Positions 1 through 8,421 of a DNA stretch of 64,000 bases are shown here, in pieces (position 1 is the first letter of the stretch; each line of letters starts with the position of its first letter). The notes under the pieces were generated by a model, which had not been told where the DNA came from, searched no databases, and saw nothing but the letters and a program-made list of their open reading frames with translations. Source of the DNA: Micromonospora kangleipakensis (GTDB lineage Bacteria > Actinomycetota > Actinomycetes > Mycobacteriales > Micromonosporaceae); NCBI RefSeq assembly GCF_004217615.1, contig NZ_SHLD01000001.1, positions 930,001 to 994,000 on the forward strand, written 5' to 3'. A program made the translations under genes and the position numbers.

Positions 1-981
1 CCGGCGGCCGTCGACCCGCATTCCGGGTACCGGCTGTACGAGCCGGGTCAGCTCGACCGAGCCCGGCTGATAGCCGCGCTGCGCCGGGCCGGGATGCCGC
101 TGGCGGACGTCCGCGCCGTCTGCGGTCTCGACCGGGCCGCGGCCGCGAAGGCGATCGACGCCTACTGGCGACGGGTCAGCGCCGACACCGCCGCCCGCGC
201 CCGCGTCGTCACCGACCTCGTCGAACAGCTCTCCGGAGGGAGCAGCACCATGTCCGACACCAGACCCGCCCTCGGTTTCCGCCACGCCGTCCGCTGCGAG
301 GCCGGCGCCGTCCGGGACAGCAACGAGGACACCGCGTACGCGAGCGGGAACCTGCTGGCCGTGGCGGACGGCCTGCGCGGTCCGGGCGGCGCCGCCGCCA
401 GCGCCGCCGCCGTCGACGCGCTGAGGCCGCTGGAACTCGCCGACGCGCCGGCCGCCGACCTGCTCGCCACGCTGGCCGGGGCGGTCCAGTCGGCCGAGCG
501 CACGGTACGCGACGCGGCGACGGAGGAGCACCAGCCGGTCACCACCCTGACCGCGCTGCTCCGGCGCGGATCGCAACTCGCACTGGTGCACGTCGGGGAC
601 ACCCGGGCGTACCTGCTGCGCGCGGGCGAGCTGTTCCGGCTGACCCAGGACCACACGTACGTGCAGTCGCTGGTCGACCAGGGTCGACTCGCGCCCGACC
701 AGGTCGCCGCGTACCCGCAGCGTGCCCTGCTGGTGCGGGCCCTCGGCGCCGGTGGCAACCAGGTCGAGGCGGATCTGGCGCTGCGGACCGCCCTGGCCGG
801 GGACCGCTACCTGCTCTGCTCCGACGGAATCTCCGCCGTCGTCGGGCAGGAGGCGCTGCACCGCGCGCTCGCCGGGGCCGACGACCCGGAGAGCGCAGTG
901 GGGCGCCTGGTCGACCTCGCGTACGCCGAGGGCGCGCCGGACAACATCGCCTGCGTGGTCGCCGACGTCGTGGCGGACTGA
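1..981 (+). CDS. MerR-type HTH fused to PP2C Ser/Thr phosphatase (5' partial)
   Basis: The frame is open from base 1, so the true start lies upstream. The first ~75 codons read as the second half of a MerR DNA-binding domain (GYRLYEPGQLDRARLIAALR, then AGMPL). The rest is a PP2C phosphatase: RDSNED near the start, ADG (the metal-binding Asp, but with LRGPGG instead of the usual MGG), HVGDTRAYLLR, LLCSDGIS and a terminal DNIACVV motif. PP2C enzymes dephosphorylate Ser/Thr with two metal ions, and these aspartates are kept. An internal ATG at 250 preceded by GGAGGG (235-240) begins exactly at the PP2C domain, so a free phosphatase may also be translated. The fusion suggests a DNA-bound or ligand-gated phosphatase, which is inference. 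Downstream neighbour is a separate oxidoreductase. Confidence 0.85.
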   Translation, partial: PAAVDPHSGYRLYEPGQLDRARLIAALRRAGMPLADVRAVCGLDRAAAAKAIDAYWRRVSADTAARARVVTDLVEQLSGGSSTMSDTRPALGFRHAVRCEAGAVRDSNEDTAYASGNLLAVADGLRGPGGAAASAAAVDALRPLELADAPAADLLATLAGAVQSAERTVRDAATEEHQPVTTLTALLRRGSQLALVHVGDTRAYLLRAGELFRLTQDHTYVQSLVDQGRLAPDQVAAYPQRALLVRALGAGGNQVEADLALRTALAGDRYLLCSDGISAVVGQEALHRALAGADDPESAVGRLVDLAYAEGAPDNIACVVADVVAD

Positions 982-1040
982 TCCCGTCCTGGCCGGCCGG
1001 ACCCGCTCGGGCCGGGCGGCCACGCCGTAGTCTGGCGATC

Positions 1041-1922
1041 ATGCGGATTGGCATCGTGATCCTCCCGGACCAGCGCTGGTCGGAATCGCAGCGCCGCTGG
1101 CGCCAGGCCGACGAGTGGGGCTTCGACCACGCCTGGACGTACGACCACCTGGGCTGGCGGGACCTGGTCGACGGGCCGTGGTTCGACTCGATGACCACGC
1201 TGACCGCCGCCGCGACGGTGACCTCGCGGATCCGGCTCGGCACGCTGGTCGCATCGCCCAACTTCCGGCACCCGGCGGCCTTCGCCCGGCAGGTGACCGC
1301 GTTGGACGACGTCTCGGACGGCCGGCTGCTGCTCGGTATCGGCGCCGGCGGGATCGGCTTCGACGCCACCGTGCTGGGCGGCGACACGCTGCCGCCGCGG
1401 CAGCGGGTGGACCGGTTCGCCGAGTTCATCGAGCTGCTGGACCTGATCCTGCGGGAGGACGGGACGACCTGGCGCGGCGAGTGGTTCGCCGCCGTGGACG
1501 CCCGGAACAACCCGGGCTGCGTGCAGCAACCCCGGGTGCCGTTCGTGCTCGCCGCGAACGGGCCGCGTTCGATGCGGCTGGTCGCCCGCTTCGGTCAGGG
1601 CTGGGTGACCACCGGCACGGGCGGTGACGATCTGGAGAGCTGGTGGTCCTCGGTCGCGGAGGTCTCGGCCCGGATGGACGAGACGCTGGAGAAGGCGGGC
1701 CGCGACCCGGCCACCCTCGACCGTCACCTGTCGCTCGACGCGGCCCCGGTCTTCTCGCTGAGCAGCGCGGACTTCTTCGCCGAGCAGGTCGGCCGGGCCG
1801 CCCGGCTGGGCTTCACCGACGTCGCCACGCACTGGCCCCGGGCCAGCAGCTGGTACGCCGGCGACGAGCAGGTCCTGGTCGACGTCGCCACCCGGCTCCT
1901 GCCGGAGCTGCGTCGCGCCTGA
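1041..1922 (+). CDS. LLM-class flavin-dependent oxidoreductase
   Basis: 293 aa, starting at ATG (MRIGIVILPDQRW). The sequence has the luciferase-like monooxygenase TIM-barrel pattern: an N-terminal MRIGIV strand, WTYDHLGW, an ARQVTALDDVSDGRLLLGIGAG block typical of the flavin-binding region, and VPFVLAANGPRSMRLVARFGQGW near residue 170-195. In actinobacteria many such proteins use F420 or FMN; the substrate cannot be read from sequence. It stands alone between the PP2C gene and a convergent ASCH gene, with 59 nt to the gene upstream. Family assignment is firm; cofactor and role are open. Confidence 0.88.
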   Translation: MRIGIVILPDQRWSESQRRWRQADEWGFDHAWTYDHLGWRDLVDGPWFDSMTTLTAAATVTSRIRLGTLVASPNFRHPAAFARQVTALDDVSDGRLLLGIGAGGIGFDATVLGGDTLPPRQRVDRFAEFIELLDLILREDGTTWRGEWFAAVDARNNPGCVQQPRVPFVLAANGPRSMRLVARFGQGWVTTGTGGDDLESWWSSVAEVSARMDETLEKAGRDPATLDRHLSLDAAPVFSLSSADFFAEQVGRAARLGFTDVATHWPRASSWYAGDEQVLVDVATRLLPELRRA

Positions 1923-1934
1923 GGACGGGCCCGC

Positions 1935-2366
1935 TCAGGTGCTCAGGTCGCCGGTGCTGATGCCGCCGTCGCCGCCCGAGACCAGCCGGAAGCGGATGCA
2001 GACGATCTGCGTGTCGTCGGTGACCGGGGTGCCCTGCCGCGCCCAGTAGGCGCCGTGGCCATCCCGCCACTCCTCGATGGAGCGGTCACCCTCCCCTTCG
2101 GAGCGGGCGAAGTCCCAGGGCACGTCGACGAAGCGGACCACCTCGACGCCGGTGACCTCGACGACCCCGATCAGTGCGTCGTGGTCGTCGACGAGGGCCA
2201 GCCGCTCGCCGACCTGCTCCAGCTCCTCGTTCTCCTGGGCGTACTCGCTGATCAGGCCGGCGGTGGCGGTCTTCACGCCGGCCAGCACCAGGGTGTTGAG
2301 CGTGGCGCGCAGCTCGCCGGGCGTACCGAGGGCGAGCGAGCGCAGTCCACCGATGCGGGGCCACAT
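1935..2366 (-). CDS. ASCH domain protein
   Basis: 143 aa on the minus strand, convergent with the LLM gene (12 nt between stops). The order of features, PGELRATLNTLVLAGVKTATAGL, then ERLALVDDHDALIGVVEVTGVEVVRFVDV, then DGHGAYWARQGTPVTDDTQIVCIRFRLV, matches the ASCH beta-barrel (PUA-like) family, including the typical GxKTAT-L motif. ASCH proteins are predicted RNA or modified-base binding proteins, and some members have ribonuclease or amidohydrolase activity. No catalytic assignment is attempted. ATG at 2366 is the first plausible start; the region upstream also has to hold the promoter of the divergent hydrolase gene. Confidence 0.82.
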   Translation of the reverse strand: MWPRIGGLRSLALGTPGELRATLNTLVLAGVKTATAGLISEYAQENEELEQVGERLALVDDHDALIGVVEVTGVEVVRFVDVPWDFARSEGEGDRSIEEWRDGHGAYWARQGTPVTDDTQIVCIRFRLVSGGDGGISTGDLST

Positions 2367-2475
2367 CCTGCCGAGGCTAGTGGCTGGGTGATCTCCCGTC
2401 GCGCCCTTTCGCGTCCCCCACCCGCGGCCCCGTCGGCGCTAGCGTGAGGGCGGTCTGGACCACGAGGAGGCGACC

Positions 2476-2991
2476 ATGGCGGACCGGCGCGCGGTGCTCA
2501 TCCCGGGCCGGGGCTACGACACCCGGGCCCCGCTCTTTGTCCACGTCGGCGTGGCGTTGCGCCGGCTCGGCTTCGACACCCACGAGGTCACCTGGCAGGT
2601 GCCCCGGGACCTGGGCGGCGACCGGGCCGCGCCGTGGGTGGCCGAGCAGGTGACGCCCGCCCTCGGGGAGCCGACCGACCTGCTGGTCGGCAAGTCGCTC
2701 GGCACCTTCGCCGCCCCGCTCGCCGCGGACCGGGGGCTGCGGGCGGTCTGGCTCACCCCGCTGCTCAACCGGGCCGACGTGACCGCCGCGCTGAGCCGGG
2801 CGAGCGAGCCGTTCCTGCTGGTCGGCGGCACGGCGGATCAGCTCTGGGACGGCGAGGTGGCCCGCCGGCTCACCCCGCACGTGCTGGAGATCCCCGGTGC
2901 CGACCATTCGATGCTGGTGCCCGGCCCGCAGGCCCGCTCCGCCGAGGTGCTGGGCCGGGTCTGCACCGCCGTCGAGGACTTCGTCAGATGA
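2476..2991 (+). CDS. Small alpha/beta hydrolase
   Basis: 171 aa. ATG at 2476 follows a good AGGAGG-type site. The fold is visible as an N-terminal AVLIPGRGYDTRAPLF strand-loop, the nucleophile elbow LLVGKSLGTFAA (GxSxG with Lys at x1, Ser near residue 76), an acid-region strand FLLVGGTADQLWDG and a catalytic His in EIPGADHSML. The length is short, with no lid domain, as in small serine hydrolases of the YdeN/RBBP9 type. Its 3' end overlaps the convergent questin-oxidase-like gene by 8 nt. The substrate is unknown. Confidence 0.85.
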   Translation: MADRRAVLIPGRGYDTRAPLFVHVGVALRRLGFDTHEVTWQVPRDLGGDRAAPWVAEQVTPALGEPTDLLVGKSLGTFAAPLAADRGLRAVWLTPLLNRADVTAALSRASEPFLLVGGTADQLWDGEVARRLTPHVLEIPGADHSMLVPGPQARSAEVLGRVCTAVEDFVR

Positions 2992-4003
2992 GCTGTCCGG
3001 CGTAGCCGGCCGCCGCGAGCACCCGGTCGTCGCCGGTCGCCGCGTGCGCGTCGAGCACCGCGTCGGCCAGCTTCACCACGTGCGCGTCGCCGTGCCGGGC
3101 CGCCCGGGCGAAGACCTCCGCCGGGCCGCCGGGCGCGACCGCTGGCGGCGGGACCGCCGCCGGCGCGGCGTACACCGAGGTCACGGCCGCGGTGGCCGAC
3201 CAGGCCGCGGCGACGCTCGGCGCCCACAGCTCCGGGTCCAGGGCCGGCAGGGTACGCAGCACCGCGGTCGGCGCGGTCACCGCGTGCACCAGCATCACCG
3301 GGTTGCCGTGCCCGAACCGGAGGTAGTCCAGGCCCGCCCGGTGCACCAGGTCGGTGAGGGTCCGCTCGGCCTCCGCCGGGGTGGTCGGCGGGCGGAGCGC
3401 CGTCACCACGCCGGGCCACTGCGGTAGGTCGGGCAGCCGGCCCAGCCGCTCCCGGATGCCGCCGGTCTGCTCGGCGATCCGGGGCACCCCGGCCAGCGCG
3501 GCCGGCACGTCCGACCGGCCGGTGAGCGGTCCGGCCCCGGGCACCGGCTGCCACCGGGTGGCCCAGTAGCCGAGCGCCTGGCCCAGTTCGGCCAGCCGGT
3601 CCGGTCCGGCGCCGTCGTTGAGCAGCACCCGGACGGCGTGCCCGACCCGGATCACCCCGTGGGTGGCGCCGGCGGCGATGCCCGGCAGCAACCGGGGCCA
3701 CCAGGTGCCGAGCACCTCCCGCCAGGGGCGGTCGCGCAGCTCACGGTCGAAGTGGGTGAGCCAGTCGCCGGCCCGCTTCGGGTCGCCGAGCGCCGTCCGC
3801 CAGTCGTCGACCGGGCGCAGCCCGCGGGGCAGCTCGTCGAGGCGGCGCAGGTAGTCGTCCAGCCAGCGGTGCACCCGCGTCCCGTGCCCGTGCCGGACCA
3901 GTGCCTCGACCGCCATCGGGCCGTGGTTGGAGAGCCAGCCCTCGAACTCCGGGCCGGTCCGGTGCAGCCGCTGGTACGCCTCGTCCAGGATGCCGTGGTC
4001 CAT
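2984..4003 (-). CDS. Questin oxidase-like family protein (DUF4243)
   Basis: 339 aa. The ATG at 4003 (MDHGILDEAYQRLH) is chosen because homologous proteins start with a DEAYERL-like helix; an upstream extension is open but reads as out-of-frame noise. Features are PEFEGWLSNHGPMAVEAL, then WLDDYLRRLDELP, then WPRLLPGIAAGATHGVIRVGHAV, then YLRFGHGNPVMLVHAVTAPTAVLR and a C-terminal AARHGDAHVVKLADAVLD. This His-rich helical pattern is the questin-oxidase family first known from fungal Baeyer-Villiger-type steps. Bacterial members have no settled function. It lies 76 nt downstream of the phosphoribosyltransferase gene on the same strand, so the two may be cotranscribed. Confidence 0.8.
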   Translation of the reverse strand: MDHGILDEAYQRLHRTGPEFEGWLSNHGPMAVEALVRHGHGTRVHRWLDDYLRRLDELPRGLRPVDDWRTALGDPKRAGDWLTHFDRELRDRPWREVLGTWWPRLLPGIAAGATHGVIRVGHAVRVLLNDGAGPDRLAELGQALGYWATRWQPVPGAGPLTGRSDVPAALAGVPRIAEQTGGIRERLGRLPDLPQWPGVVTALRPPTTPAEAERTLTDLVHRAGLDYLRFGHGNPVMLVHAVTAPTAVLRTLPALDPELWAPSVAAAWSATAAVTSVYAAPAAVPPPAVAPGGPAEVFARAARHGDAHVVKLADAVLDAHAATGDDRVLAAAGYAGQLI

Positions 4004-4079
4004 GCCGACGATCCTCGAACCTGAAGCGCGCTTGAAGTCAAGATCGATCCGCACCTCGGGTCGGGCGGGCGTGATCCGC

Positions 4080-4622
4080 TCAGGCGAGGAGGCGGGCGGC
4101 GTCGACCAGGGCGCGCACGCCCAGCTCGGTGGCGACCTCCGGCGGGCAGTCGGCGACCACGGCGGCGGTGCCGACCACCTCGGCGCCGCGGGCCGCGCAG
4201 AGGTCGTGCAGGGCGCGCAGTTGGGCGCCGGTGGCCACCCAGTCGTCCACCAGCAGCACCCGGTCGCCTGGGCCGAGGTGGCGGTCCCGGACGCCGAGGG
4301 TGACCCGCCGGCCCCGGAAGTCCGGTGGGCTCTCCGCCCAGCTGACCGCCCCGGCCGGGACCCGCCCGTCACCCACCTTGAACGCCGGCACGAAGCCCAC
4401 CCCGAGCGCGGTCGCGGCGAGCGGTCCCAGCAGCAGTCCCGTCACCGCCGGGGCGAGCACCACGGTCGGGCTGGTCGGCCGGAAGGGCGCCACCAGGGCC
4501 GGACCGAGGGCGAGCAGCACCTCCGGGTCCCGCCACCAGCCGGAGACATCACTGACCAGGTGGTCGCTCCCCGGGCCGGGGTCGACCCAGCGGAAGAGCT
4601 CGATCAGGCGTTCACTCAGCAC
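4080..4622 (-). CDS. Phosphoribosyltransferase-family protein
   Basis: The type I phosphoribosyltransferase signature [14 protein letters not shown] (PRPP-binding loop, two adjacent Asp) is clear, followed by [22 protein letters not shown] as in adenine/xanthine PRTases and ComF-like proteins. The GTG start at 4622 is preferred because GAGGA lies 7 nt upstream, giving 180 aa; an in-frame ATG at 4697 would add 25 residues. The substrate base is not identifiable and a purine-salvage role is only inferred. It is the upstream partner of the questin-oxidase-like gene. Confidence 0.78.
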   Translation of the reverse strand: MLSERLIELFRWVDPGPGSDHLVSDVSGWWRDPEVLLALGPALVAPFRPTSPTVVLAPAVTGLLLGPLAATALGVGFVPAFKVGDGRVPAGAVSWAESPPDFRGRRVTLGVRDRHLGPGDRVLLVDDWVATGAQLRALHDLCAARGAEVVGTAAVVADCPPEVATELGVRALVDAARLLA

Positions 4623-4827
4623 CGTCCCATCCTCGGACACCGACGCCAGACGATGCCGGACAGGCCGTGGCCAGCCACCATTCCTCCGATCGGCCATCGC
4701 GAGCGAGCCGACCGGCTACACGTACCAGGGTAAATATGGACATACCGCCATGATCACGTTGACTTCGGAAGTACTTCTCTCGTTACGGTCCGAGCCGGTT
4801 TGTTCAGATGACGAAAGGACCGGGCCG

Positions 4828-5454
4828 GTGGCTGGTAGGCACTTCCGTACCCGCAAGTTCTCGCCCGTCGCCATCGCGGCCACCGCGGCGGTCGGCGTGG
4901 CGCTCGTCGTCGGCGGCACCGTCGGGGCGGTCCAGCTCACCTCCGGCTCGGCGGCTCCCGAGCCGACCGTCGCCGAGGCCCTGCCCAGCACCCTGGCGCC
5001 CGCGTCCCCCTCGCCCAGCGCGTCCGTCTCACCGACCCGGAGCCCCTCGCCGACGGCCACCCCCAGCCCGAAGGCCACCCGCACCCAGGCCGCCTCGCGG
5101 AGCAAGGCCCGCACCGCCAGCCCGTCGCCGACCGTCACGGCGAAGAAGACCGTCGCGGCGGCGAAGATCGTCGACAGCGGCTCCTGTGGCGCCTCCTTCT
5201 ACGACGAGGGCCAGATGACCGCCAACGGGGAGGCCTTCAACCCCGACGCGCTGACCGCCGCGCACAAGACGCTGCCCTTCAACACGAAGGTGCGGGTGAC
5301 CAACCCGGCCAACGGCAAGTCGGTCACCGTCCGGATCAACGACCGTGGCCCGTACGTGGACGGGCGCTGCCTGGACCTCTCCCGGGCCGCCTTCGCGGCG
5401 ATCGCCTCCGTCGACCTCGGCGAGGTCGACGTGAAGTACGAGGTGCTCGGCTGA
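4828..5454 (+). CDS. Secreted/anchored RlpA-like double-psi beta-barrel protein
   Basis: The GTG start at 4828 is chosen for the AAAGGA site 8 nt upstream, giving 208 aa; an in-frame ATG at 4750 is possible. Order: short basic N-terminus, one membrane-spanning segment ([25 protein letters not shown]), a ~100-residue Ser/Pro/Thr/Lys-rich linker, and a C-terminal ~90-residue DPBB domain with [36 protein letters not shown] and [16 protein letters not shown]. The conserved Asp in NDRGP and the LDLS motif match RlpA/expansin-like barrels, which act on or bind peptidoglycan. It lacks the SPOR domain of Gram-negative RlpA. It is probably displayed outside the membrane in the cell wall. Confidence 0.86.
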   Translation: MAGRHFRTRKFSPVAIAATAAVGVALVVGGTVGAVQLTSGSAAPEPTVAEALPSTLAPASPSPSASVSPTRSPSPTATPSPKATRTQAASRSKARTASPSPTVTAKKTVAAAKIVDSGSCGASFYDEGQMTANGEAFNPDALTAAHKTLPFNTKVRVTNPANGKSVTVRINDRGPYVDGRCLDLSRAAFAAIASVDLGEVDVKYEVLG

Positions 5455-5554
5455 TCCGGTGATCGACGGCGATCGGGCCGGCGGGGCGATCCGGCCGGAC
5501 AGAACGTCCTCGGACGACGGGCCAGGTGCATTCTCCTGTTCACGTCCATCAGGC

Positions 5555-6682
5555 ATGCTGTCCGGTGTACGCACGCAACCCTTCCAGTCGGGCCGCGGCC
5601 CGCTGAGCCCCGGATCCCGCGCCGGTCTCGGCGCGGCCTTCGCGCTGCTCGCACTCGTCTCCGCCGTGGAGCTGGCCGACGGCCGGCCGGCGCACTACGT
5701 GGCGCTGATGGTGGCCGCCCCCTTCCTCGCCGCCGCCCTGGCCTCCTGGCGGGTGGTGCTCGGAGTGGGCGTCCTCGCCACCGTCATCGGCGCCAGCTTC
5801 GCCCTCGCCGAGCGGACCATGTCCCTGGTCAGCGCGGTCAACGTCGCCGGGATCGCGCTGGCCACCGCGATCGCCGCCGCGGTCGCCTCGGTGCGCCAGC
5901 GGCAGGCCGAACAGATCGCCGAGCTGTCCAAGCTGGCGGCGGTGGCCCAGCAGGCGGTGCTCCGGCCGCTCGGCCCGCAGGTGGGCACGCTCGCGGTGGC
6001 GGGGCGCTACATCTCCTCGACCGCCACCGCCGAGATCGGTGGCGACCTCTACGAGGCGATGGACACCCCGTACGGGGTGCGCATGATCATCGGGGACGTC
6101 CGGGGCAAGGGGCTGGACGCGGTCCGGCTGGCCAGCATCGTGCTCGGCTCGTACCGGCACGTCGCCTACGAGCGGGCGGACCTGCGGGCCGTGGTGGCCG
6201 ACCTTGATCGGGCGGTGGCCCGCAACGTGGGCGACGAGGACTTCGTCACCGCCGCGCTGGTCGAGGAGCGGGGCGGCACGCTCACCATCGTCAACTGTGG
6301 ACACCCGCCGCCGCTGCTGCTGCGCCGGGGCGCGGTGATCCCGCTCGAACCGCCCGCGCCCGCGCCGCCGCTCGGCTTCATGCCGGTGGTCCGCCCCCGG
6401 GTGGAACGGCTCGAACCGGGCGACCGGCTGCTGCTCTTCACCGACGGCCTCGGCGAGGCCCGCCGGGACGGCGAGTTCTTCCCGACCGCCGACCGGGCCT
6501 GGCGGCTGCTCGGGCACGGCACGGTCGGCGACGGCCTGGCCTCGCTGGAGACCGCCCTGGTCGAGTGGGTGCACGGCCGGCTCGACGACGACATCGCGCT
6601 GGTGCTGATGGAGTACACCGGGCCGCGCAGCGGCGCGACCGCCGCCGTGCCGAGCTGGGAGGTCGGCGCGGCCGAGAGCTGA
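5555..6682 (+). CDS. Membrane-anchored SpoIIE-type PP2C phosphatase
   Basis: 375 aa from ATG 5555; an earlier in-frame GTG at 5459 is less likely because it abuts the previous stop and encodes a non-conserved stretch. Four hydrophobic helices occupy about residues 22-115, followed by a coiled-coil (RQRQAEQIAELSKLAAVAQQAVL) and a SpoIIE/RsbU-like phosphatase: EIGGDLYEA, IIGDVRGKGLDAV, DFVTAALVEE, NCGHPPPLLL and LLLFTDGLGEARR, with metal-binding Asp residues retained. Such proteins usually act in partner-switching on anti-sigma-factor antagonists. No such partner lies next to it. Confidence 0.88.
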   Translation: MLSGVRTQPFQSGRGPLSPGSRAGLGAAFALLALVSAVELADGRPAHYVALMVAAPFLAAALASWRVVLGVGVLATVIGASFALAERTMSLVSAVNVAGIALATAIAAAVASVRQRQAEQIAELSKLAAVAQQAVLRPLGPQVGTLAVAGRYISSTATAEIGGDLYEAMDTPYGVRMIIGDVRGKGLDAVRLASIVLGSYRHVAYERADLRAVVADLDRAVARNVGDEDFVTAALVEERGGTLTIVNCGHPPPLLLRRGAVIPLEPPAPAPPLGFMPVVRPRVERLEPGDRLLLFTDGLGEARRDGEFFPTADRAWRLLGHGTVGDGLASLETALVEWVHGRLDDDIALVLMEYTGPRSGATAAVPSWEVGAAES

Positions 6683-6690
6683 CCTCGCCG

Positions 6691-7179
6691 TCAGTCCTCG
6701 GCGAGTTCGTCGGTGGCCCGCCGGCCCGCCTCGCCGGCCCGGCGGAGGAAGTCGGCGATCACCTCCAGCTGGGTCCCGTCGTACCCGGCGCAGATCTCGT
6801 CCATCGCGCTGTTCATGCCGGCGTACAGGCCGTACAGCTCCGCGTTGCGCTCGCGCAGCGCGCGGACGGTGACCGAGCGGCGGTCCGTGGCGTCCGGGTC
6901 CCGCTCCCGGACGATCCAGCCGCCGCGCTGGAGCCGGTCGAGGATGCCGGTCACGGTCGCCGGGTGCAGCCCGGCCCGCCGGGCCAGCGCGCCGGGGCTG
7001 AGCGGTCCGTGCCGGGCGATCAGGTCGAGGCAGTCCAGGTCCACGTCACGCAGCGAGAGGCGTACGCCGACGTGGTGGTTGAGGAGCGCGAGCTGATTGT
7101 TCAGCTCGCGCATCGTCTCCTTGATCCGGGTCGCCGTGCGCCGGCGGCGACGCGCGTCCTCAAGTTCTACGGAATCCAT
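6691..7179 (-). CDS. MarR-family transcriptional regulator
   Basis: 162 aa from ATG 7179. Winged-helix features: LDCLDLIARHGPLSPGALARRAGLHPATVTGILDRLQRGGWIVRERDPDATDRR, where the DxxDRR wing is diagnostic for MarR. Flanking N- and C-terminal helices would form the dimer interface. The gene is divergent from an SDR-DoxX pair with 87 nt between starts. A perfect 8-bp inverted repeat lies in that gap, so autoregulation and control of the neighbouring redox genes is the natural inference. The ligand is unknown. Confidence 0.9.
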   Translation of the reverse strand: MDSVELEDARRRRRTATRIKETMRELNNQLALLNHHVGVRLSLRDVDLDCLDLIARHGPLSPGALARRAGLHPATVTGILDRLQRGGWIVRERDPDATDRRSVTVRALRERNAELYGLYAGMNSAMDEICAGYDGTQLEVIADFLRRAGEAGRRATDELAED

Positions 7180-7188
7180 ATTGTTTGA

Positions 7189-7228
7189 GCCTCGTATCAA
7201 CTGTTACGGTTTCCATATCTTACGAGGC
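7189..7228. promoter_or_regulatory. Inverted repeat in MarR/SDR divergent promoter
   Basis: GCCTCGTA (7189-7196) is mirrored perfectly by TACGAGGC (7221-7228) with a 24-nt spacer, in an unusually A+T-rich stretch for this window. CCATAT also occurs twice (7176-7181 and 7213-7218). It is positioned to control both divergent genes. The role as a MarR operator is inferred. Confidence 0.5.
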
Positions 7229-7266
7229 CCGACCGCCGAGCGCGGTCGATGGCGAGGAGGCGTTTT

Positions 7267-7935
7267 ATGAAGCTCACGATCGTCGGCGCCAGCGGCGGTA
7301 TCGGCCGGCACCTCGTCGACCAGGCGGTCGCCGCCGGGGACGACGTCACCGCCGTGGTGCGCGACCCCGGGAAGCTGGCCGGGGCGCCGGTCCGGGTGGT
7401 CGCGGCCGATCTGGCGACGGCCGACCCGACGGCGCTGCGCGGCGCGGTCGAGGGCGCCGACGCGGTCCTGTCCGGCCTCGGTCCCCGCTCGTCGGCCGAC
7501 GCCGGCATCGCCACCCGGGGCACCCGGGCCCTGCTCGCGGCGATGACCGCCGGCGGCGTACGGCGGATCGTCGTGGTCAGCGCGGCCCCGGTCGGCACGG
7601 TCCCGACCCCCGGCCGGCCGCACCCGCCGCGGCGCGACCCGGGCGACGGCCCGCTGATGCGGTACCTGCTCGGGCCGGCGATCAGGCGGGTGCTGCGCCG
7701 CCACTACGCCGACCTGGCGCTGATGGAGGAGGTGCTGCGGGACAGCGGCCTCGACTGGACGGTGGTACGCCCGCCCCGGCTGACCGACCGGCCGCTGACC
7801 GGCGCCTACCGGACGGCGTACGGGCGCAACGTGCGGGGCGGGCTCACGGTCTCCCGGGCCGACGTCGCCCACGCCATGCGCCACCTGCTCGACCGGCCGG
7901 AGTCGGTCGGTCGGACCGTCGGCATCGCCAACTGA
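7267..7935 (+). CDS. NAD(P)-binding (NmrA/SDR-like) protein
   Basis: 222 aa. ATG 7267 is chosen because GAGGAGG lies just upstream; the in-frame ATG at 7249 is next to that site and would leave it untranslatable. The Rossmann start MKLTIVGASGGIGRHLVDQA is the GxxGxxG nucleotide-binding loop, followed by VTAVVRDP, DLATADP, GADAVLSGLG, RRIVVVSAAPV, and LRDSGLDWTVVRPPRLTD. This is the atypical SDR pattern of NAD(P)H-binding or epimerase-like proteins. It is followed by a DoxX gene 12 nt later and divergent from MarR, so it is probably a regulated redox operon. No substrate is evident. Confidence 0.87.
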   Translation: MKLTIVGASGGIGRHLVDQAVAAGDDVTAVVRDPGKLAGAPVRVVAADLATADPTALRGAVEGADAVLSGLGPRSSADAGIATRGTRALLAAMTAGGVRRIVVVSAAPVGTVPTPGRPHPPRRDPGDGPLMRYLLGPAIRRVLRRHYADLALMEEVLRDSGLDWTVVRPPRLTDRPLTGAYRTAYGRNVRGGLTVSRADVAHAMRHLLDRPESVGRTVGIAN

Positions 7936-7947
7936 ACGGAGCGCGTC

Positions 7948-8307
7948 GTGCACATCGCGTACGTCGTCGTGACCGCCCTCGCCGTCGCCGCCACCGGGTT
8001 CTCCGGGATCGCGGCCCTGCTCCACTTCCGGCCGATCCTGCCCGGCATGGCGGCGGCGGGGGTGGCGGAATCCTGGCTGACCTTCCCCATCGGCACGCTG
8101 AAGACGGCCGGTGCGGTCGGGCTGCTGCTCGGGCTGCTCGGCGTCCCACTGGTCGGCGTGGCCGCGGCGGCCGGGCTGGTGCTCTTCTTCGCCTGCGCCG
8201 TGCACACCCACCTGCTGGCCCACGACCGCTCGGCCCAGTTTCTGCTCGCGAACGGCCTCCTGGTGCTCTCCGGAGCCGCGTTGGCGCTGGGGTTGACCGG
8301 AAGCTGA
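7948..8307 (+). CDS. DoxX-family membrane protein
   Basis: 119 aa from GTG 7948, with CGGAG upstream. Four hydrophobic helices (about residues 3-25, 45-65, 70-90 and 98-117) with the loop sequence AGVAESWLTFPIGTLKTAGAVGLLLG typical of DoxX/DoxD-like proteins. It lies 12 nt after the SDR gene in the same operon under the putative MarR regulator. DoxX-like proteins are linked to thiol/redox and oxidative-stress functions. The exact role here is inferred only from family and context. Confidence 0.85.
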   Translation: MHIAYVVVTALAVAATGFSGIAALLHFRPILPGMAAAGVAESWLTFPIGTLKTAGAVGLLLGLLGVPLVGVAAAAGLVLFFACAVHTHLLAHDRSAQFLLANGLLVLSGAALALGLTGS

Positions 8308-8356
8308 ACTGGAAGTGTGTAATCGCTGTCACTTCCTCGATCGGCTTGTCGTTGCC

Positions 8357-8393
8357 TACCGGTGAGTAATACAGTCGGGGTTACTGATCGGTA
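8357..8393. promoter_or_regulatory. Paired mirrored operator-like sites upstream of fadE5-like gene
   Basis: TACCG-N3-AGTAA (8357-8369) and its mirror TTACT-N3-CGGTA (8381-8393) have centres 24 bp apart, in the leader of the acyl-CoA dehydrogenase gene. The second overlaps the imperfect palindrome GTTACTGATCGGTAAC. Symmetry and position suggest a TetR- or FadR-type repressor site. No regulator is encoded next to it. Confidence 0.45.
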
Positions 8394-8421
8394 ACACTGT
8401 CCGGAAGCGGGGCCAGCGAGC

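Noticed and set aside
4700..4830. Possible ydaO-type c-di-AMP riboswitch before the RlpA-like gene
   Set aside because: Such switches often precede wall-hydrolase genes in actinobacteria, but the leader is short and lacks the conserved core sequences.
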